Positions 7,318-15,560 are shown, counted from the stretch's first letter. The stretch is 17,349 bases of DNA from CAZMGG01 sp964565715 (GCA_964565715.1 CAZMGG010000119.1:1-17349); one strand, 5' to 3'. The notes: generated by a model from the letters alone, not told the origin. Translations and numbers: made by a program.

Positions 7318-8597
7318 CAGCGCACCTTGAACAGGGCCAGGCTGCACAGGGCCAGCAGCGCCGACACGATCCAGGTCCGCGTCACGATGCGGGTGTCGGG
7401 AACGCCGGCGAACTGGAAGTGATGGTGCAGCGGCGCGCAGCGGAAGATGCGCTTGCCGGTCAGCTTGAAGGACAGGACCTGCAGGGCCACCGACAGCGCG
7501 GTGGCGACGAACACGCCGCCGACCACGAACAGCACCAGTTCGGTGCGGCTGACCAGCGCGGCGAAGCCGAGCGCGCCGCCGAGCCCGAGGCTGCCGACGT
7601 CGCCCATGAAGACCATGGCCGGGGCGGCGTTGAACCACAGGAAGCCGAGCGCCGAGCCCAGCAGGGCGCCGAGCAGCACGGTCATCTCGCCGCTGCCCGG
7701 CACGTGCGCCACCAGCAGGTACTGGGACAGCCGTTCGTGGCCGACGAAGTAGGTGATGCCGGCGTAGGCGATCGCCGAGGTGATGACGCAGCCGATCGCC
7801 AGCCCGTCCATGCCGTCGGTGAGGTTCACCGCGTTGGCGGCGCCGGTCAGCACCAGGATTGCCAGCAGCAGGAACGGGATGCCGAGCGCCCAGGTCAGGT
7901 CGAACGACAGGTCCTTGAACAGCGGCACGTAGAGCCGCGGGCCGGTGCGGGGCGGGGCCGTGGGAACCTGCGCCTCGGGCTGCTGGCCCCGGAACGCGGC
8001 CTCGACCGCGCGCGGCCCGCCGCGGTCGGCCACCGCCGGCTCCGCCCGCAGGCCGTAGCCGTCGTCGATCGCCACCACCGCGCCGCCGGTGCCCCTGGCC
8101 GCTGTGCCGCCGGCCCAGCGTTCCAGCGCCGCCGGCCCCAGCAGCCACAGCCCGACGCCGAGCGCCAGGACCGTCAGCAGGCCCTGCTTGTGGCGGGCGC
8201 TGATGCCGCGCTTCTTGCTGGTCAGCTTGACCCAGTCGTCGAGCAGGCCGACGCCGGCGAAGCCCGCCACCAGCAGGACCGCCGGCCAGGAGAAGCGGTT
8301 GTGGGCGTCGAAGCGCAGCCACAGCAGACACGACAGCAGCAGCGCGCCGATCAGGAACACGCCGCCCATCGTCGGCGTGCCCTTCTTCTTCTGGTGGAGT
8401 TCCTCGAGCTTCGCCGAGCCGGTGCCGTCGATGCGCTCGCCGATGCCGAGCCGTGAGAGCCAGCGGATCACCCCCGGACCGAACAGCACCGCCAGCAGGA
8501 ACGCGGTGATGGCGGCCCCGGCGGCGCGGAACGAGATGTAGCTCCACAGGCCGCTGCCCGGGAACTCACCCAGCCATTGCGAGAGCTGATAGAGCAC
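7317..8597 (-). CDS. mraY: Phospho-MurNAc-pentapeptide transferase MraY, with an extra loop
   Basis: 426 residues, longer than the usual 320-370. MraY moves phospho-MurNAc-pentapeptide from UDP to undecaprenyl phosphate, giving lipid I in the inner membrane. Visible motifs are Lys-Lys-Gly-Thr-Pro-Thr-Met-Gly-Gly at 71-79, the Mg-binding Leu-Asp-Asp-Trp at 119-122, Asn-Ala-Val-Asn-Leu-Thr-Asp-Gly-Met-Asp-Gly at 255-265, Phe-Met-Gly-Asp-Val-Gly-Ser, and His-His-His at 391-393. About 60 extra residues (roughly 162-222), rich in Gly, Ala, Pro and Arg, follow a membrane helix and precede the conserved Val-Pro-Leu-Phe-Lys-Asp segment. Topology of the family places this loop outside the cytoplasm. 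The GTG at 8597 is 3 bases after the murF stop with GGAGG upstream, and the start Leu-Tyr-Gln-Leu fits the family. Confidence 0.95.
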   Translation of the reverse strand: MLYQLSQWLGEFPGSGLWSYISFRAAGAAITAFLLAVLFGPGVIRWLSRLGIGERIDGTGSAKLEELHQKKKGTPTMGGVFLIGALLLSCLLWLRFDAHNRFSWPAVLLVAGFAGVGLLDDWVKLTSKKRGISARHKQGLLTVLALGVGLWLLGPAALERWAGGTAARGTGGAVVAIDDGYGLRAEPAVADRGGPRAVEAAFRGQQPEAQVPTAPPRTGPRLYVPLFKDLSFDLTWALGIPFLLLAILVLTGAANAVNLTDGMDGLAIGCVITSAIAYAGITYFVGHERLSQYLLVAHVPGSGEMTVLLGALLGSALGFLWFNAAPAMVFMGDVGSLGLGGALGFAALVSRTELVLFVVGGVFVATALSVALQVLSFKLTGKRIFRCAPLHHHFQFAGVPDTRIVTRTWIVSALLALCSLALFKVR

Positions 8598-8600
8598 CGC

Positions 8601-10124
8601 CTAGCCACCCTCCGCCGCGGCAGCCGCGCCGTTGCCGTTGCTGCCGTTGCCGCTGGAGTCGCCGCTGCCGAGCGTGACCATCAGCCGGTCGACCAGCCGG
8701 TCGAGCCCGACCCGCCGTGAGGCCTTGCACAAGACGCGGTCGCCCTCGCGCAGCAGGGCGGCCAGCAGGCCGTGCGCCGCGTCGACGTCGGCCAGCACGT
8801 GCACCGCGCCCGCCGGCAGACCGGCCGCGATGGCGCCGTCGGCGATCGGCCGGGCGCCGGCGCCGACGCACAGGAGCGCGTCCATCTTCGCCGCGACGAC
8901 CTCGCGGCCGAGTTCGCGGTGCAGTTCCTCGGAGCGGTCGCCCAGCTCCAGCATCTCGCCGAACACGGCCAGGCGGCGCCCGGGGCCCGGCAGGCCGGCC
9001 AGGGCCTGCAGCCCGGCCCGGGCCGAGGCCGGGTTCATGTTGTAGGTGTCGTCGAAGACGGTGACGCCGGCACGCTGCCGGGCCTCGAGCCGGCGGGCGG
9101 CCGCCGGCACGCGGCCGAGCCCCTGCAGCACCTCGTCCTCGGGCACGCCGAGTTCGGCGGCGGCGGCGATCACGAACAGGGCGTTGTAGACGTTGTGGGT
9201 GCCGAGCCGCGCCACGGTCACCGGCCGCTCGCCCTGCAGCAGGAACGTCGTGCCGAGCCCGCAGAACCGCACGTCGGTGGCGAACCAGTCCGCCCGCCGG
9301 TCGATCGCCACGGTCCGCACCTTCGCCTGGGTGCGCTGGGCCATCGCCCGGCAGCGCAGGTCGTCGTCGTTGAGGATGCAGACGCCGTCCTCGCCGAGCC
9401 CCGCCGGCAGGGCGCCCTTCTCCAGGGCCACGCCCTCGATCGAACCGAGCCCCTGCAGGTGCGCGGGCGCCACGCAGGTGACGATGGCGATGTCGGGCCG
9501 CGCCACCGCGGTGAGCGCGCCGATCTCGCCGGGGCCGTTGGTGCCGATCTCGACCACCGCCGCCCGGGTCTCCGGCGTGATCTGGAACAGGGTCAGCGGC
9601 ACGCCGACCTGGTTGTTGAACGACGCCGGCGAACGCACCGTCGGCATCACCGACGCCAGCACCGTGCCGAGCCATTCCTTGGTGGTGGTCTTGCCGCAGG
9701 AACCGGTGATGCCCACCACCTTGGCCCGCTGGCGGCGGCGATGCTCGGCGGCGAGCTGCAGCAGTGCGGCGCCGGTGTCGGCCACCCGCACCACGAACGC
9801 ACCACCTGCCGCACCGCCGCCGAGGCGATCGAGCCCCGTCAGCCCGGCGAGCGGCCGGTGCACCAGCAGCCCGCGGGCGCCCTGGCGCACCGCATCGGCC
9901 AGATGATCGTGGCCGTCGTGGTTCGGCCCCTGCAGGGCGATGAAGCACCGCCCCGTGCAGTCCTGCCGCGTGTCGGTGGTCACCGACTCGGCGGTGCGGC
10001 CGCGCACCAGCACCTCGCCGCCGGTGACGCGGGCGATGGCCGAGGGCGTCAGCCAGGACGCGGCGGAACCGCGCCCGCCGACGGCGCTGCCCGCGGCCCG
10101 GGGACGGTTCACCGGAGCAACCAT
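8601..10124 (-). CDS. murF: UDP-MurNAc-tripeptide--D-Ala-D-Ala ligase MurF
   Basis: 507 residues, somewhat longer than usual because of both ends. MurF is the ATP-dependent ligase that adds D-Ala-D-Ala to UDP-MurNAc-tripeptide. The N-terminal MurE/F-type substrate domain has Thr-Asp-Thr-Arg at 50-53. The P-loop Gly-Ser-Cys-Gly-Lys-Thr-Thr-Thr is at 141-148, followed by Phe-Asn-Asn-Gln-Val-Gly-Val-Pro-Leu-Thr and Glu-Ile-Gly-Thr-Asn, which are typical of MurF. Later come Gly-Thr-His-Asn-Val-Tyr-Asn-Ala and Asp-Asp-Thr-Tyr-Asn-Met-Asn-Pro. The last 20 or so residues are Gly/Ser/Asn/Ala-rich and not part of the fold. The ATG at 10124 has AAGGAGG 4 bases upstream and overlaps the murE end by 16 bases; longer in-frame extensions run through murE. 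Confidence 0.96.
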   Translation of the reverse strand: MVAPVNRPRAAGSAVGGRGSAASWLTPSAIARVTGGEVLVRGRTAESVTTDTRQDCTGRCFIALQGPNHDGHDHLADAVRQGARGLLVHRPLAGLTGLDRLGGGAAGGAFVVRVADTGAALLQLAAEHRRRQRAKVVGITGSCGKTTTKEWLGTVLASVMPTVRSPASFNNQVGVPLTLFQITPETRAAVVEIGTNGPGEIGALTAVARPDIAIVTCVAPAHLQGLGSIEGVALEKGALPAGLGEDGVCILNDDDLRCRAMAQRTQAKVRTVAIDRRADWFATDVRFCGLGTTFLLQGERPVTVARLGTHNVYNALFVIAAAAELGVPEDEVLQGLGRVPAAARRLEARQRAGVTVFDDTYNMNPASARAGLQALAGLPGPGRRLAVFGEMLELGDRSEELHRELGREVVAAKMDALLCVGAGARPIADGAIAAGLPAGAVHVLADVDAAHGLLAALLREGDRVLCKASRRVGLDRLVDRLMVTLGSGDSSGNGSNGNGAAAAAEGG

Positions 10125-11647
10125 CCGGCCTCCTTGGCGACCAGGGCGCGCGCCGCCTCCTGCCGATCGTCGAACGGCACCACGCTGTCGCGCATCACCT
10201 GGTAGGTCTCGTGCCCCTTGCCGGCGATCAGCACGGTGTCGCCGTCGCGGGCCTCGGTGACCGCGGCGCGGATCGCCTCGGCGCGGTCGAGCACGCGATG
10301 GAAGACGCCGCCGGCCCCCGCCAGGCCCGCCCGCATCTCCTCGATGATCGCCGCCGGATCCTCCGATCGCGGATTGTCGCTGGTCAGGAAGCCGACGTCG
10401 GCGAAGCGCGCCACCGCCGCCGCCATCGGCGCGCGCTTGCTGCGGTCGCGATCGCCGCCGCAGCCGAACACCACCAGCAGCCGGCCCTCGCCGACCTGCT
10501 TCAGGCAGGAGCAGACCTGCTCCAGCGCATCCGGCGTGTGGGCGTAGTCGACGAACACGCGCACGGTGCCGGGCCGCCGGCTGAGCGGCGCCTCGACCAG
10601 TTCGAGCCGTCCGGGCACCGGCCGGGCGTCCTCCAGGGCCGACGCCACGGTCAGTTCCGACACGCCGAGCGCCAACGCCGTGGTCGCCGCGGCCAGCGCG
10701 TTCTGCACGTTGTGCCGGCCGACCAGGCGCAGGAACACCTCGGCGGTGCCGTGCGGCATCACCAGCTCCATGCGGGTGCCGTCGGGCCCAAGCCGCACGT
10801 TCTCGGCGCGCACGTCGGCCCGCGGGTCGAGCCCATAGGTCAAGACCCGCACGCCGGCCGGCACCACCTCCTCCATCACCGGCGCATACGGATCGTCGCG
10901 GTTGATGACCGCGGTGGCGCCGGGCTGCAGGGCGGCGAACAGCCGCGCCTTGGCCGCCGCGTAGCTGGCCATGTTGCCGTGGTAGTCCAGGTGGTCCTGG
11001 GTCAGGTTGGTGAACACGCCCGCGGCGAAGCGCACCCCGCGCACGCGCTGCTGGTCCAGCGCGTGGCTCGACACCTCCATCACGCAGGCCGAGGCGTAGC
11101 GGTCGGCCATCTCGCGCAGGTAGCCCTGGATGCGCACCGGATCCGGCGTCGTGTTGCTGGCCGGCAGCCGCCGGCCGCCGAACTCGTAGGCGATGGTGCC
11201 CAGCAGGCCGACCTGGCGCCGGTCCGCCTGCAGGCAGGCCCGGATCAGGTGGGTGACGCTGGTCTTGCCGTTGGTGCCGGTGACGCCGATCACCGACACG
11301 GCCCGCGACGGATCCCGGTAGTAGTGCCGGGCCGCGTCGGCCAGCGCCACCCGCGCGTCCGCCACCACCAGCACCGGGCACGGCGCCGCCACCGGCTCCT
11401 CGGCGACGATCGCCACCGCGCCGCGGGCCAGCGCCTGCTGCACGTAGGCCGCACCGTCGCTCTTCTTGCCCTTGATGGCGAAGAACAGGTTGCCGGGCCG
11501 CACCTCCGCCGAGTGGAAGCAGAGCCCCTCCACGGCGACGTCGCGGAAACGCAGCACCTCGCGGGGCTGCAGGCAGTCACGCAGCTCACGGAGCCGCACG
11601 CAGCCCTGGCCGGACGACAGTCCGGAGGGATAGGCAAGTTCGGTCAT
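10109..11647 (-). CDS. murE: UDP-MurNAc-L-Ala-D-Glu--meso-DAP ligase MurE
   Basis: 512 residues. MurE adds the third stem amino acid to UDP-MurNAc-L-Ala-D-Glu in the cytoplasm. The N-terminal domain has Phe-His-Ser-Ala-Glu-Val-Arg-Pro-Gly-Asn at about 44-53. The P-loop Gly-Thr-Asn-Gly-Lys-Thr-Ser is at 124-130. Then come Thr-Thr-Pro-Asp, Glu-Val-Ser-Ser-His-Ala-Leu and Asp-His-Leu-Asp-Tyr-His. The Lys in Ala-Lys-Ala-Arg-Leu-Phe is the expected carbamylated residue. The C-terminal domain has Asp-Tyr-Ala-His-Thr-Pro and Asp-Asn-Pro-Arg at 424-427. DNPR is the established signature for meso-diaminopimelate; Lys-adding enzymes have a different motif. The ATG overlaps the ftsI TGA by four bases (ATGA). 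Confidence 0.97.
   Translation of the reverse strand: MTELAYPSGLSSGQGCVRLRELRDCLQPREVLRFRDVAVEGLCFHSAEVRPGNLFFAIKGKKSDGAAYVQQALARGAVAIVAEEPVAAPCPVLVVADARVALADAARHYYRDPSRAVSVIGVTGTNGKTSVTHLIRACLQADRRQVGLLGTIAYEFGGRRLPASNTTPDPVRIQGYLREMADRYASACVMEVSSHALDQQRVRGVRFAAGVFTNLTQDHLDYHGNMASYAAAKARLFAALQPGATAVINRDDPYAPVMEEVVPAGVRVLTYGLDPRADVRAENVRLGPDGTRMELVMPHGTAEVFLRLVGRHNVQNALAAATTALALGVSELTVASALEDARPVPGRLELVEAPLSRRPGTVRVFVDYAHTPDALEQVCSCLKQVGEGRLLVVFGCGGDRDRSKRAPMAAAVARFADVGFLTSDNPRSEDPAAIIEEMRAGLAGAGGVFHRVLDRAEAIRAAVTEARDGDTVLIAGKGHETYQVMRDSVVPFDDRQEAARALVAKEAGWLLR
10129..10135 (-). promoter_or_regulatory. Strong ribosome-binding site for murF
   Basis: AAGGAGG on the minus strand, inside the end of murE and 4 bases before the ATG at 10124. 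It is the best Shine-Dalgarno match I noticed in the window and settles the murF start. Confidence 0.8.
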
Positions 11648-13737
11648 TTCCGCCCGTTCGGGATGTCTCCGGCCCCCTCCCGGGGTCCGGCCTGTTCGCC
11701 AGGAGCCACACTGACCTGCGGTTCCAGACGCAGCCGCCGCCGATCCTCCAGCCGCTGGGCATGGAGCAACAGGCGGGCGACCGGCGGCGCAGCATAGCTG
11801 CCACCGTAGAACCGCGCACCATCATCACGCTGCAGTACGCACACGGCGAGGTAGCGCGGCTGCGTCGTCGGCAGGAAGCCGACGAAGCTGGCGTTGCGCA
11901 TCCCCTGCTCACCCTTCGCGGTCTTCCGCGTCACCTTGGCGGTGCCGGTCTTGCCGGCCATCAGGCCGTGCAGGTCGACCCCCTCCTCCTTCAGGATGAG
12001 CGCGTGCACGTTGCGCCCGGTCGCGCGGGGATGTTGGGGATCGTTGCCCACATTGTCGGCGAGCGCCTGTGCAATCAGCTCGAAGACCGCTGGAGAGAAT
12101 TCCCGGGAGCCGCGGGCCGCCGGCGGCGCCTCGTGGCGCACGCCATCCACCGACGCCGCCCGCAGCAGCCGCAGATCCGACGGCGCGCCGTGGACCATCG
12201 ACAGGTAGGCCCGCGCCACCTGCAGGGCCGTCACGTAGTGCTCGTAGCCGATGCTGAACGAACTGCCGCTCCACCGCCGGAACTGCCGCTCGGGCACCTT
12301 CGGGTCGAAGCTGCGGGCGTTGGGCCGACCGCGGGCCTCGTTGGGCAGCCCGACGGCGAGCAGCCGGTCGAAGCCGTAGAAGTCCATGTAGCGCCGCCAC
12401 TGGTCGCGCGTCAGCAGCGAGCCGACCTTCACCGCGCCGATGTTGGAGCTGTTGATCAGGATCCCCGCCGGCGTCAGGTCGCCGCAGGCGTGATCGTCGT
12501 AGACCAGCCGCCCGGTCTCCGCGACCACCGTGCCGTAGTGCGGCAGGGTCGGCGCGCAGCCGTAGACCTGATGCCAGTCGAGCCCGGCGTGCTGCAGCGC
12601 GTAGCTGAACACCAGCGGCTTGACGATCGAGCCCGGCTCGTAGAGGTACTGGCTCGGCGTGAACGCCTTGCCCTTCGGGCTCTGGTCGTCGCGGTGCCAC
12701 GACGCCGCCGCCAGCACGTCGCCGGTCGCCACCTCCACCAGCACCAGGGAGCCCCACAGCGGCAGCCTGGCCTTGCCATCGGTGCCGACCACGCCGCGGG
12801 CCTGCTGGTCCAGCAGCAGCATCGCCGTCTTCTGCAGCTCCAGGTCGATGGTGGACTCGAGCTGGGTGGCGCCCCCCGGCGGCTCGGCCGGACCGCGCCA
12901 GAAGCCCTGCTTGGCCGCGTTCAGCGCGTACTCCCGGGCGCCGGGCAGGCGCGGCGCCAGCATCGAGGCCGTCTCGATGCCGGTGATGCCGGTGCGCACG
13001 AACGACGCGCCCACCGCCGCCTCGGGCCGGATCGCCTGCTCGAAGCCGATCAGCCCCCAGGTCGCGTCCCGATCCGGGTAGACCCGATCATGGGTGTGCA
13101 GCCAGTGCAGCAGCACGCTGTCCCGCGCCTCGTCGAGGGCGCGCAGCCCGGCGGTGACCGCGGCGCTGACGATGCCGCTGCCGACCAGGATGTCGCCGCG
13201 GATCCGGCACTCGTCCTTCCGGAACGGACGCTCCGCCGGCAGCCGCTCGAGCTCGAACTCGGCGAACAGGCGCTGGCGCAGCCGTTCGCGCTGCTGCCGG
13301 CGATGACCCACCCGGTCCTTCAGCTCCGGATCCCTGGCCAGCTCCGCCGCCAGGTCGGTGGCCAGGCCTTCCAGGTAGTCCACCAGCGGCCGCCGCGCCG
13401 TGCGCGCCGACGACGGCAGCGTGATCGCCGCCCGCACCTCGAAGCTCCGCCCGTCGATGGCGAGCACCGCACCGTGCCGGTCGAGGATCGTGCCCCGCGG
13501 CGCGGGCAGACGCTCGACCTTGACGCCCTGGTCCGCCGCCAGCGCGGTGGTGAGCCGCAGCGGCTGCCGCCCCTCGCGCTCCAGTTCGCCCCGCTGCAGC
13601 ACCTGCAGCACGAACAGCCAGCCCACCAGGAACACCGGCACGGCGCCCAGCGAGCCGAACACCACCCTGGCCCGCCACAGCGAGCCGCCGGCCAGGACCG
13701 GCGCATCACCGGCCGCGATCGCCAGGGAACGGCTCAC
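11644..13737 (-). CDS. ftsI: Septal transpeptidase FtsI (class B penicillin-binding protein)
   Basis: 697 residues. This is a class B PBP that cross-links peptidoglycan at the septum with FtsW. One membrane helix lies at about 23-45. The PBP dimerisation domain begins with Pro-Ala-Pro-Arg-Gly-Thr-Ile-Leu-Asp-Arg. The transpeptidase domain has the active-site motif Ser370-Ile-Val-Lys373 in Glu-Pro-Gly-Ser-Ile-Val-Lys, Ser430-Ser-Asn432, and Lys596-Thr-Gly-Thr. All three catalytic motifs are intact. No PASTA domain follows; the protein ends in a charged, Arg- and Glu-rich tail of about 40 residues. The stretch between the first conserved motif and the transpeptidase domain is long and Arg-rich. 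The GTG at 13737 overlaps the ftsL-like stop by four bases (GTGA). Position after rsmH and ftsL supports FtsI over an elongation PBP2. Confidence 0.93.
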   Translation of the reverse strand: MSRSLAIAAGDAPVLAGGSLWRARVVFGSLGAVPVFLVGWLFVLQVLQRGELEREGRQPLRLTTALAADQGVKVERLPAPRGTILDRHGAVLAIDGRSFEVRAAITLPSSARTARRPLVDYLEGLATDLAAELARDPELKDRVGHRRQQRERLRQRLFAEFELERLPAERPFRKDECRIRGDILVGSGIVSAAVTAGLRALDEARDSVLLHWLHTHDRVYPDRDATWGLIGFEQAIRPEAAVGASFVRTGITGIETASMLAPRLPGAREYALNAAKQGFWRGPAEPPGGATQLESTIDLELQKTAMLLLDQQARGVVGTDGKARLPLWGSLVLVEVATGDVLAAASWHRDDQSPKGKAFTPSQYLYEPGSIVKPLVFSYALQHAGLDWHQVYGCAPTLPHYGTVVAETGRLVYDDHACGDLTPAGILINSSNIGAVKVGSLLTRDQWRRYMDFYGFDRLLAVGLPNEARGRPNARSFDPKVPERQFRRWSGSSFSIGYEHYVTALQVARAYLSMVHGAPSDLRLLRAASVDGVRHEAPPAARGSREFSPAVFELIAQALADNVGNDPQHPRATGRNVHALILKEEGVDLHGLMAGKTGTAKVTRKTAKGEQGMRNASFVGFLPTTQPRYLAVCVLQRDDGARFYGGSYAAPPVARLLLHAQRLEDRRRLRLEPQVSVAPGEQAGPREGAGDIPNGRK

Positions 13738-13988
13738 TGGAGCCTCCCGGCCTGCCGTTGCGCGGCCCGCTGCACCAGCACCCGCAGCTTCGCCGCCAGG
13801 CGTTCTGGCGTCGCCTCCTGCAGCGCCCGCAGCGACAGGCGCTGCGCCTCCAGCGCGCCGTCCTGGATCACCCAGTACTCGCGCTCGAGCTGCCGCCGAC
13901 AGCGCACGTTGTCGGCCCGGATCGCCACCGTGCCGATCGCCAGCCCGACCGTCATGGCGAACAGGATTCCCGCCAGCATCCACCTCAT
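13734..13988 (-). CDS. Small bitopic FtsL-like protein
   Basis: 84 residues: a very short cytoplasmic end, one hydrophobic helix at about 4-23, then a charged Arg/Glu/Leu-rich stretch to the end that could form a helix or coiled coil. FtsL proteins share this layout but have little sequence conservation, so the call rests on size, topology and position between rsmH and ftsI, where ftsL normally is. FtsL works with FtsB and FtsQ to activate FtsWI. The ATG at 13988 overlaps the rsmH TGA by four bases (ATGA), and the stop overlaps the ftsI GTG. A longer in-frame start at 14192 would run back through rsmH and is not supported. Confidence 0.75.
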   Translation of the reverse strand: MRWMLAGILFAMTVGLAIGTVAIRADNVRCRRQLEREYWVIQDGALEAQRLSLRALQEATPERLAAKLRVLVQRAAQRQAGRLQ

Positions 13989-14947
13989 CGCCCCTCCTCC
14001 CGATCGCCACGCCGGACCCCGGCGCGCAACCGCGCGCTCCGGGCCCGTGGATTCCGCGCCACCTCGTCGTCGCCCGCCGTGATCGGCTTGCGCACCACCG
14101 GCTCCATCGCCTCGCGCACGAAGCGCTTCACCAGGCGATCCTCCGCCGAGTGGAACGCGATCACCGCCAGCCGCCCGCCGGGCCGCAGGCACTCGCGCGC
14201 CGCGGCGAGGCCCCGTTCGATCTCGCCGAGCTCGTCGTTCACCACCATCCGGATCGCCTGGAACGTGCGCGTCGCCGGATGGATGCGCTGCCGCCGCGCC
14301 GGCCCCGGCAGGCAGCGCACGATCAGGTCGGCCAGCTGACCGGTGCGGCGCAGCGGCGCCCGCCGCCGCTCCTCGCAGATCGCCCGGGCGATGCGGCGGC
14401 TGTAGCGCTCGTCGCCGAGCTGGAAGATCGCGTCGGCGAGCTCACGCTCCGGCACCCTGGCCAGCCAGTCGGCGGCGGTGACCGCCGCCGTGGCATCCAT
14501 GCGCATGTCCAGCGGACCGTCCGCCATGAACGAGAAACCCCTCACGGAACTGTCGAGCTGCAGGGAACTGACCCCCAGATCCAGGAGCACCCGGTCGCAG
14601 TGTTCGATCCCCTCCCGCGACAGGGCCTCCCGCATCCGGGAGAAAACGAGGTGATGGAGAGAGGTCCTGGCCTGCATGCCGCCCGACTGCGCTGCCTCGG
14701 CGAAGTTCGCTTGCGCGCAGGCCAGGATCTCCGGGTCCCGGTCGAGCCCGATCAGGTGCCCCGAGCCGCCGATGGCCATCGCGATTGCCCGCGCGTGACC
14801 ACCGGCACCGACGGTGCCGTCCAACACCGTCATCCCTGGCTGCAGGGCGAGGATCTCGAGGGTCTCGGCCAACAGGACCGGGACGTGGACGGGTTGCCTG
14901 GACCCATCCACGCCGCCATCTCCGTCGGCCGAAGGCGCGCCGCTCAC
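13985..14947 (-). CDS. rsmH: 16S rRNA m4C1402 methyltransferase RsmH (MraW)
   Basis: 320 residues. RsmH is the SAM-dependent enzyme that N4-methylates C1402 in the decoding centre of 16S rRNA. Motifs in order are His-Val-Pro-Val-Leu-Leu at 21-26, the SAM-binding Asp-Gly-Thr-Val-Gly-Ala-Gly-Gly-His at 43-51, Leu-Asp-Leu-Gly-Val-Ser-Ser followed by Gly-Phe-Ser-Phe and Pro-Leu-Asp-Met-Arg-Met-Asp, then Thr-Arg-Thr-Phe-Gln-Ala-Ile-Arg and Phe-His-Ser-Ala-Glu-Asp-Arg. It ends with Asn-Pro-Arg-Ala-Arg-Ser-Ala-Arg-Leu-Arg. The GTG at 14947 has a GGGGAGG site 4 bases upstream. The first 20 residues are a Gly/Asp/Ser-rich extension. A 69-base gap separates it from mraZ. Confidence 0.97.
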   Translation of the reverse strand: MSGAPSADGDGGVDGSRQPVHVPVLLAETLEILALQPGMTVLDGTVGAGGHARAIAMAIGGSGHLIGLDRDPEILACAQANFAEAAQSGGMQARTSLHHLVFSRMREALSREGIEHCDRVLLDLGVSSLQLDSSVRGFSFMADGPLDMRMDATAAVTAADWLARVPERELADAIFQLGDERYSRRIARAICEERRRAPLRRTGQLADLIVRCLPGPARRQRIHPATRTFQAIRMVVNDELGEIERGLAAARECLRPGGRLAVIAFHSAEDRLVKRFVREAMEPVVRKPITAGDDEVARNPRARSARLRAGVRRGDREEGR

Positions 14948-14951
14948 GCCG

Positions 14952-14958
14952 CCTCCCC
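14952..14958 (-). promoter_or_regulatory. Ribosome-binding site for the rsmH GTG start
   Basis: GGGGAGG on the minus strand, 4 bases before GTG at 14947. It supports the GTG start. Confidence 0.7.
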
Positions 14959-15016
14959 GGACCGCCCGGCGGCAGCAATGATCGACTCGGCGTCCTGACC
15001 GGGACGCCTGCCTCCC

Positions 15017-15490
15017 TCAGTCCCCCGCAGGGGGAGCCTGATTCGTTTCGACCAGCGATGCAAAGAGCGCCTCTTCCTCCGGCGCTGGCTCGCCGAGTGC
15101 TTCCTGCAGGTTGGTGGGCGACCAGATCTCGATGACCCGGCCGGCTCCCACCAGGATGGCAGGCGTGCTCGGCTCCAGACCGGCGTATTTGAGGAGCGGG
15201 TCCGGGATCCGGATCCGCCGCGCAGAGTCCGGCACGACCTCCTCGGAGTGGCCCAGGAACCGACGGCGCAGCGACCGGAGAGGCCGACTGCTGAGCACGC
15301 TCTGACCGATGCGGCCCGTCAGTTCCTGCCAACCTTGGGGATCGTGCAGGAGGAGGCATCGCTCGAGGCCAGCGGTCAGGTAGAACGTCCACTCGTTCTT
15401 GGGCACCCGGTCGAGGATGCGGTTGGGCAGGATCAACCTGCCCTTGTCATCCAAGCCGTGCTCCGAGGTGCCGAAGTAGGTGGCTGCCAT
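15017..15490 (-). CDS. mraZ: Transcriptional regulator MraZ
   Basis: 157 residues, close to the usual 140-155. MraZ is a DNA-binding protein of the AbrB-like swapped-hairpin fold that forms ring oligomers. It represses the dcw promoter in E. coli. Two tandem domains are visible: the first has Asp-Asp-Lys-Gly-Arg-Leu-Ile-Leu-Pro at 14-22, and the second has Asp-Ser-Ala-Arg-Arg-Ile-Arg-Ile-Pro at about 88-96. The C-terminus is acidic. The ATG at 15490 gives the typical start, Met-Ala-Ala-Thr-Tyr-Phe-Gly. The Shine-Dalgarno is weak. It is the first gene of the dcw operon, downstream of a promoter overlapped by GTGGG boxes, so autoregulation is likely. Confidence 0.96.
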   Translation of the reverse strand: MAATYFGTSEHGLDDKGRLILPNRILDRVPKNEWTFYLTAGLERCLLLHDPQGWQELTGRIGQSVLSSRPLRSLRRRFLGHSEEVVPDSARRIRIPDPLLKYAGLEPSTPAILVGAGRVIEIWSPTNLQEALGEPAPEEEALFASLVETNQAPPAGD

Positions 15491-15532
15491 CGCGCTGGAC
15501 CCGAGGGAAACCGCCCTCTGCGTCCGCGGGGC

Positions 15533-15560
15533 AATCTAGCAACACCTCCCCACTCGTCAA
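15533..15560 (-). promoter_or_regulatory. Sigma70-like promoter of mraZ and the dcw operon
   Basis: On the minus strand a -35 element TTGACG (15560-15555) is separated by 16 bases from a -10 element TAGATT (15538-15533). The -35 matches the consensus at five of six positions and the -10 at four of six. Transcription would start near 15526, leaving a leader of about 36 bases before mraZ. A GTGGG box (15553-15549) lies in the spacer and another just upstream of the -35, which fits repression by MraZ. Confidence 0.6.

Noticed and set aside
8620..8660. Short CCGTTG/CCGTTGCTG-type repeats as a tandem repeat element
   Set aside because: They encode the Gly/Asn/Ser-rich tail of MurF and are explained by low-complexity coding.
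11761..14082. Plus-strand ORF of 773 codons opposite ftsI and the ftsL-like gene
   Set aside because: It lies antisense to genes with intact catalytic motifs, its protein is low-complexity in Arg, Gln, Ala, Gly and His, and it has no recognisable domain. It is a shadow of GC-rich codon use.
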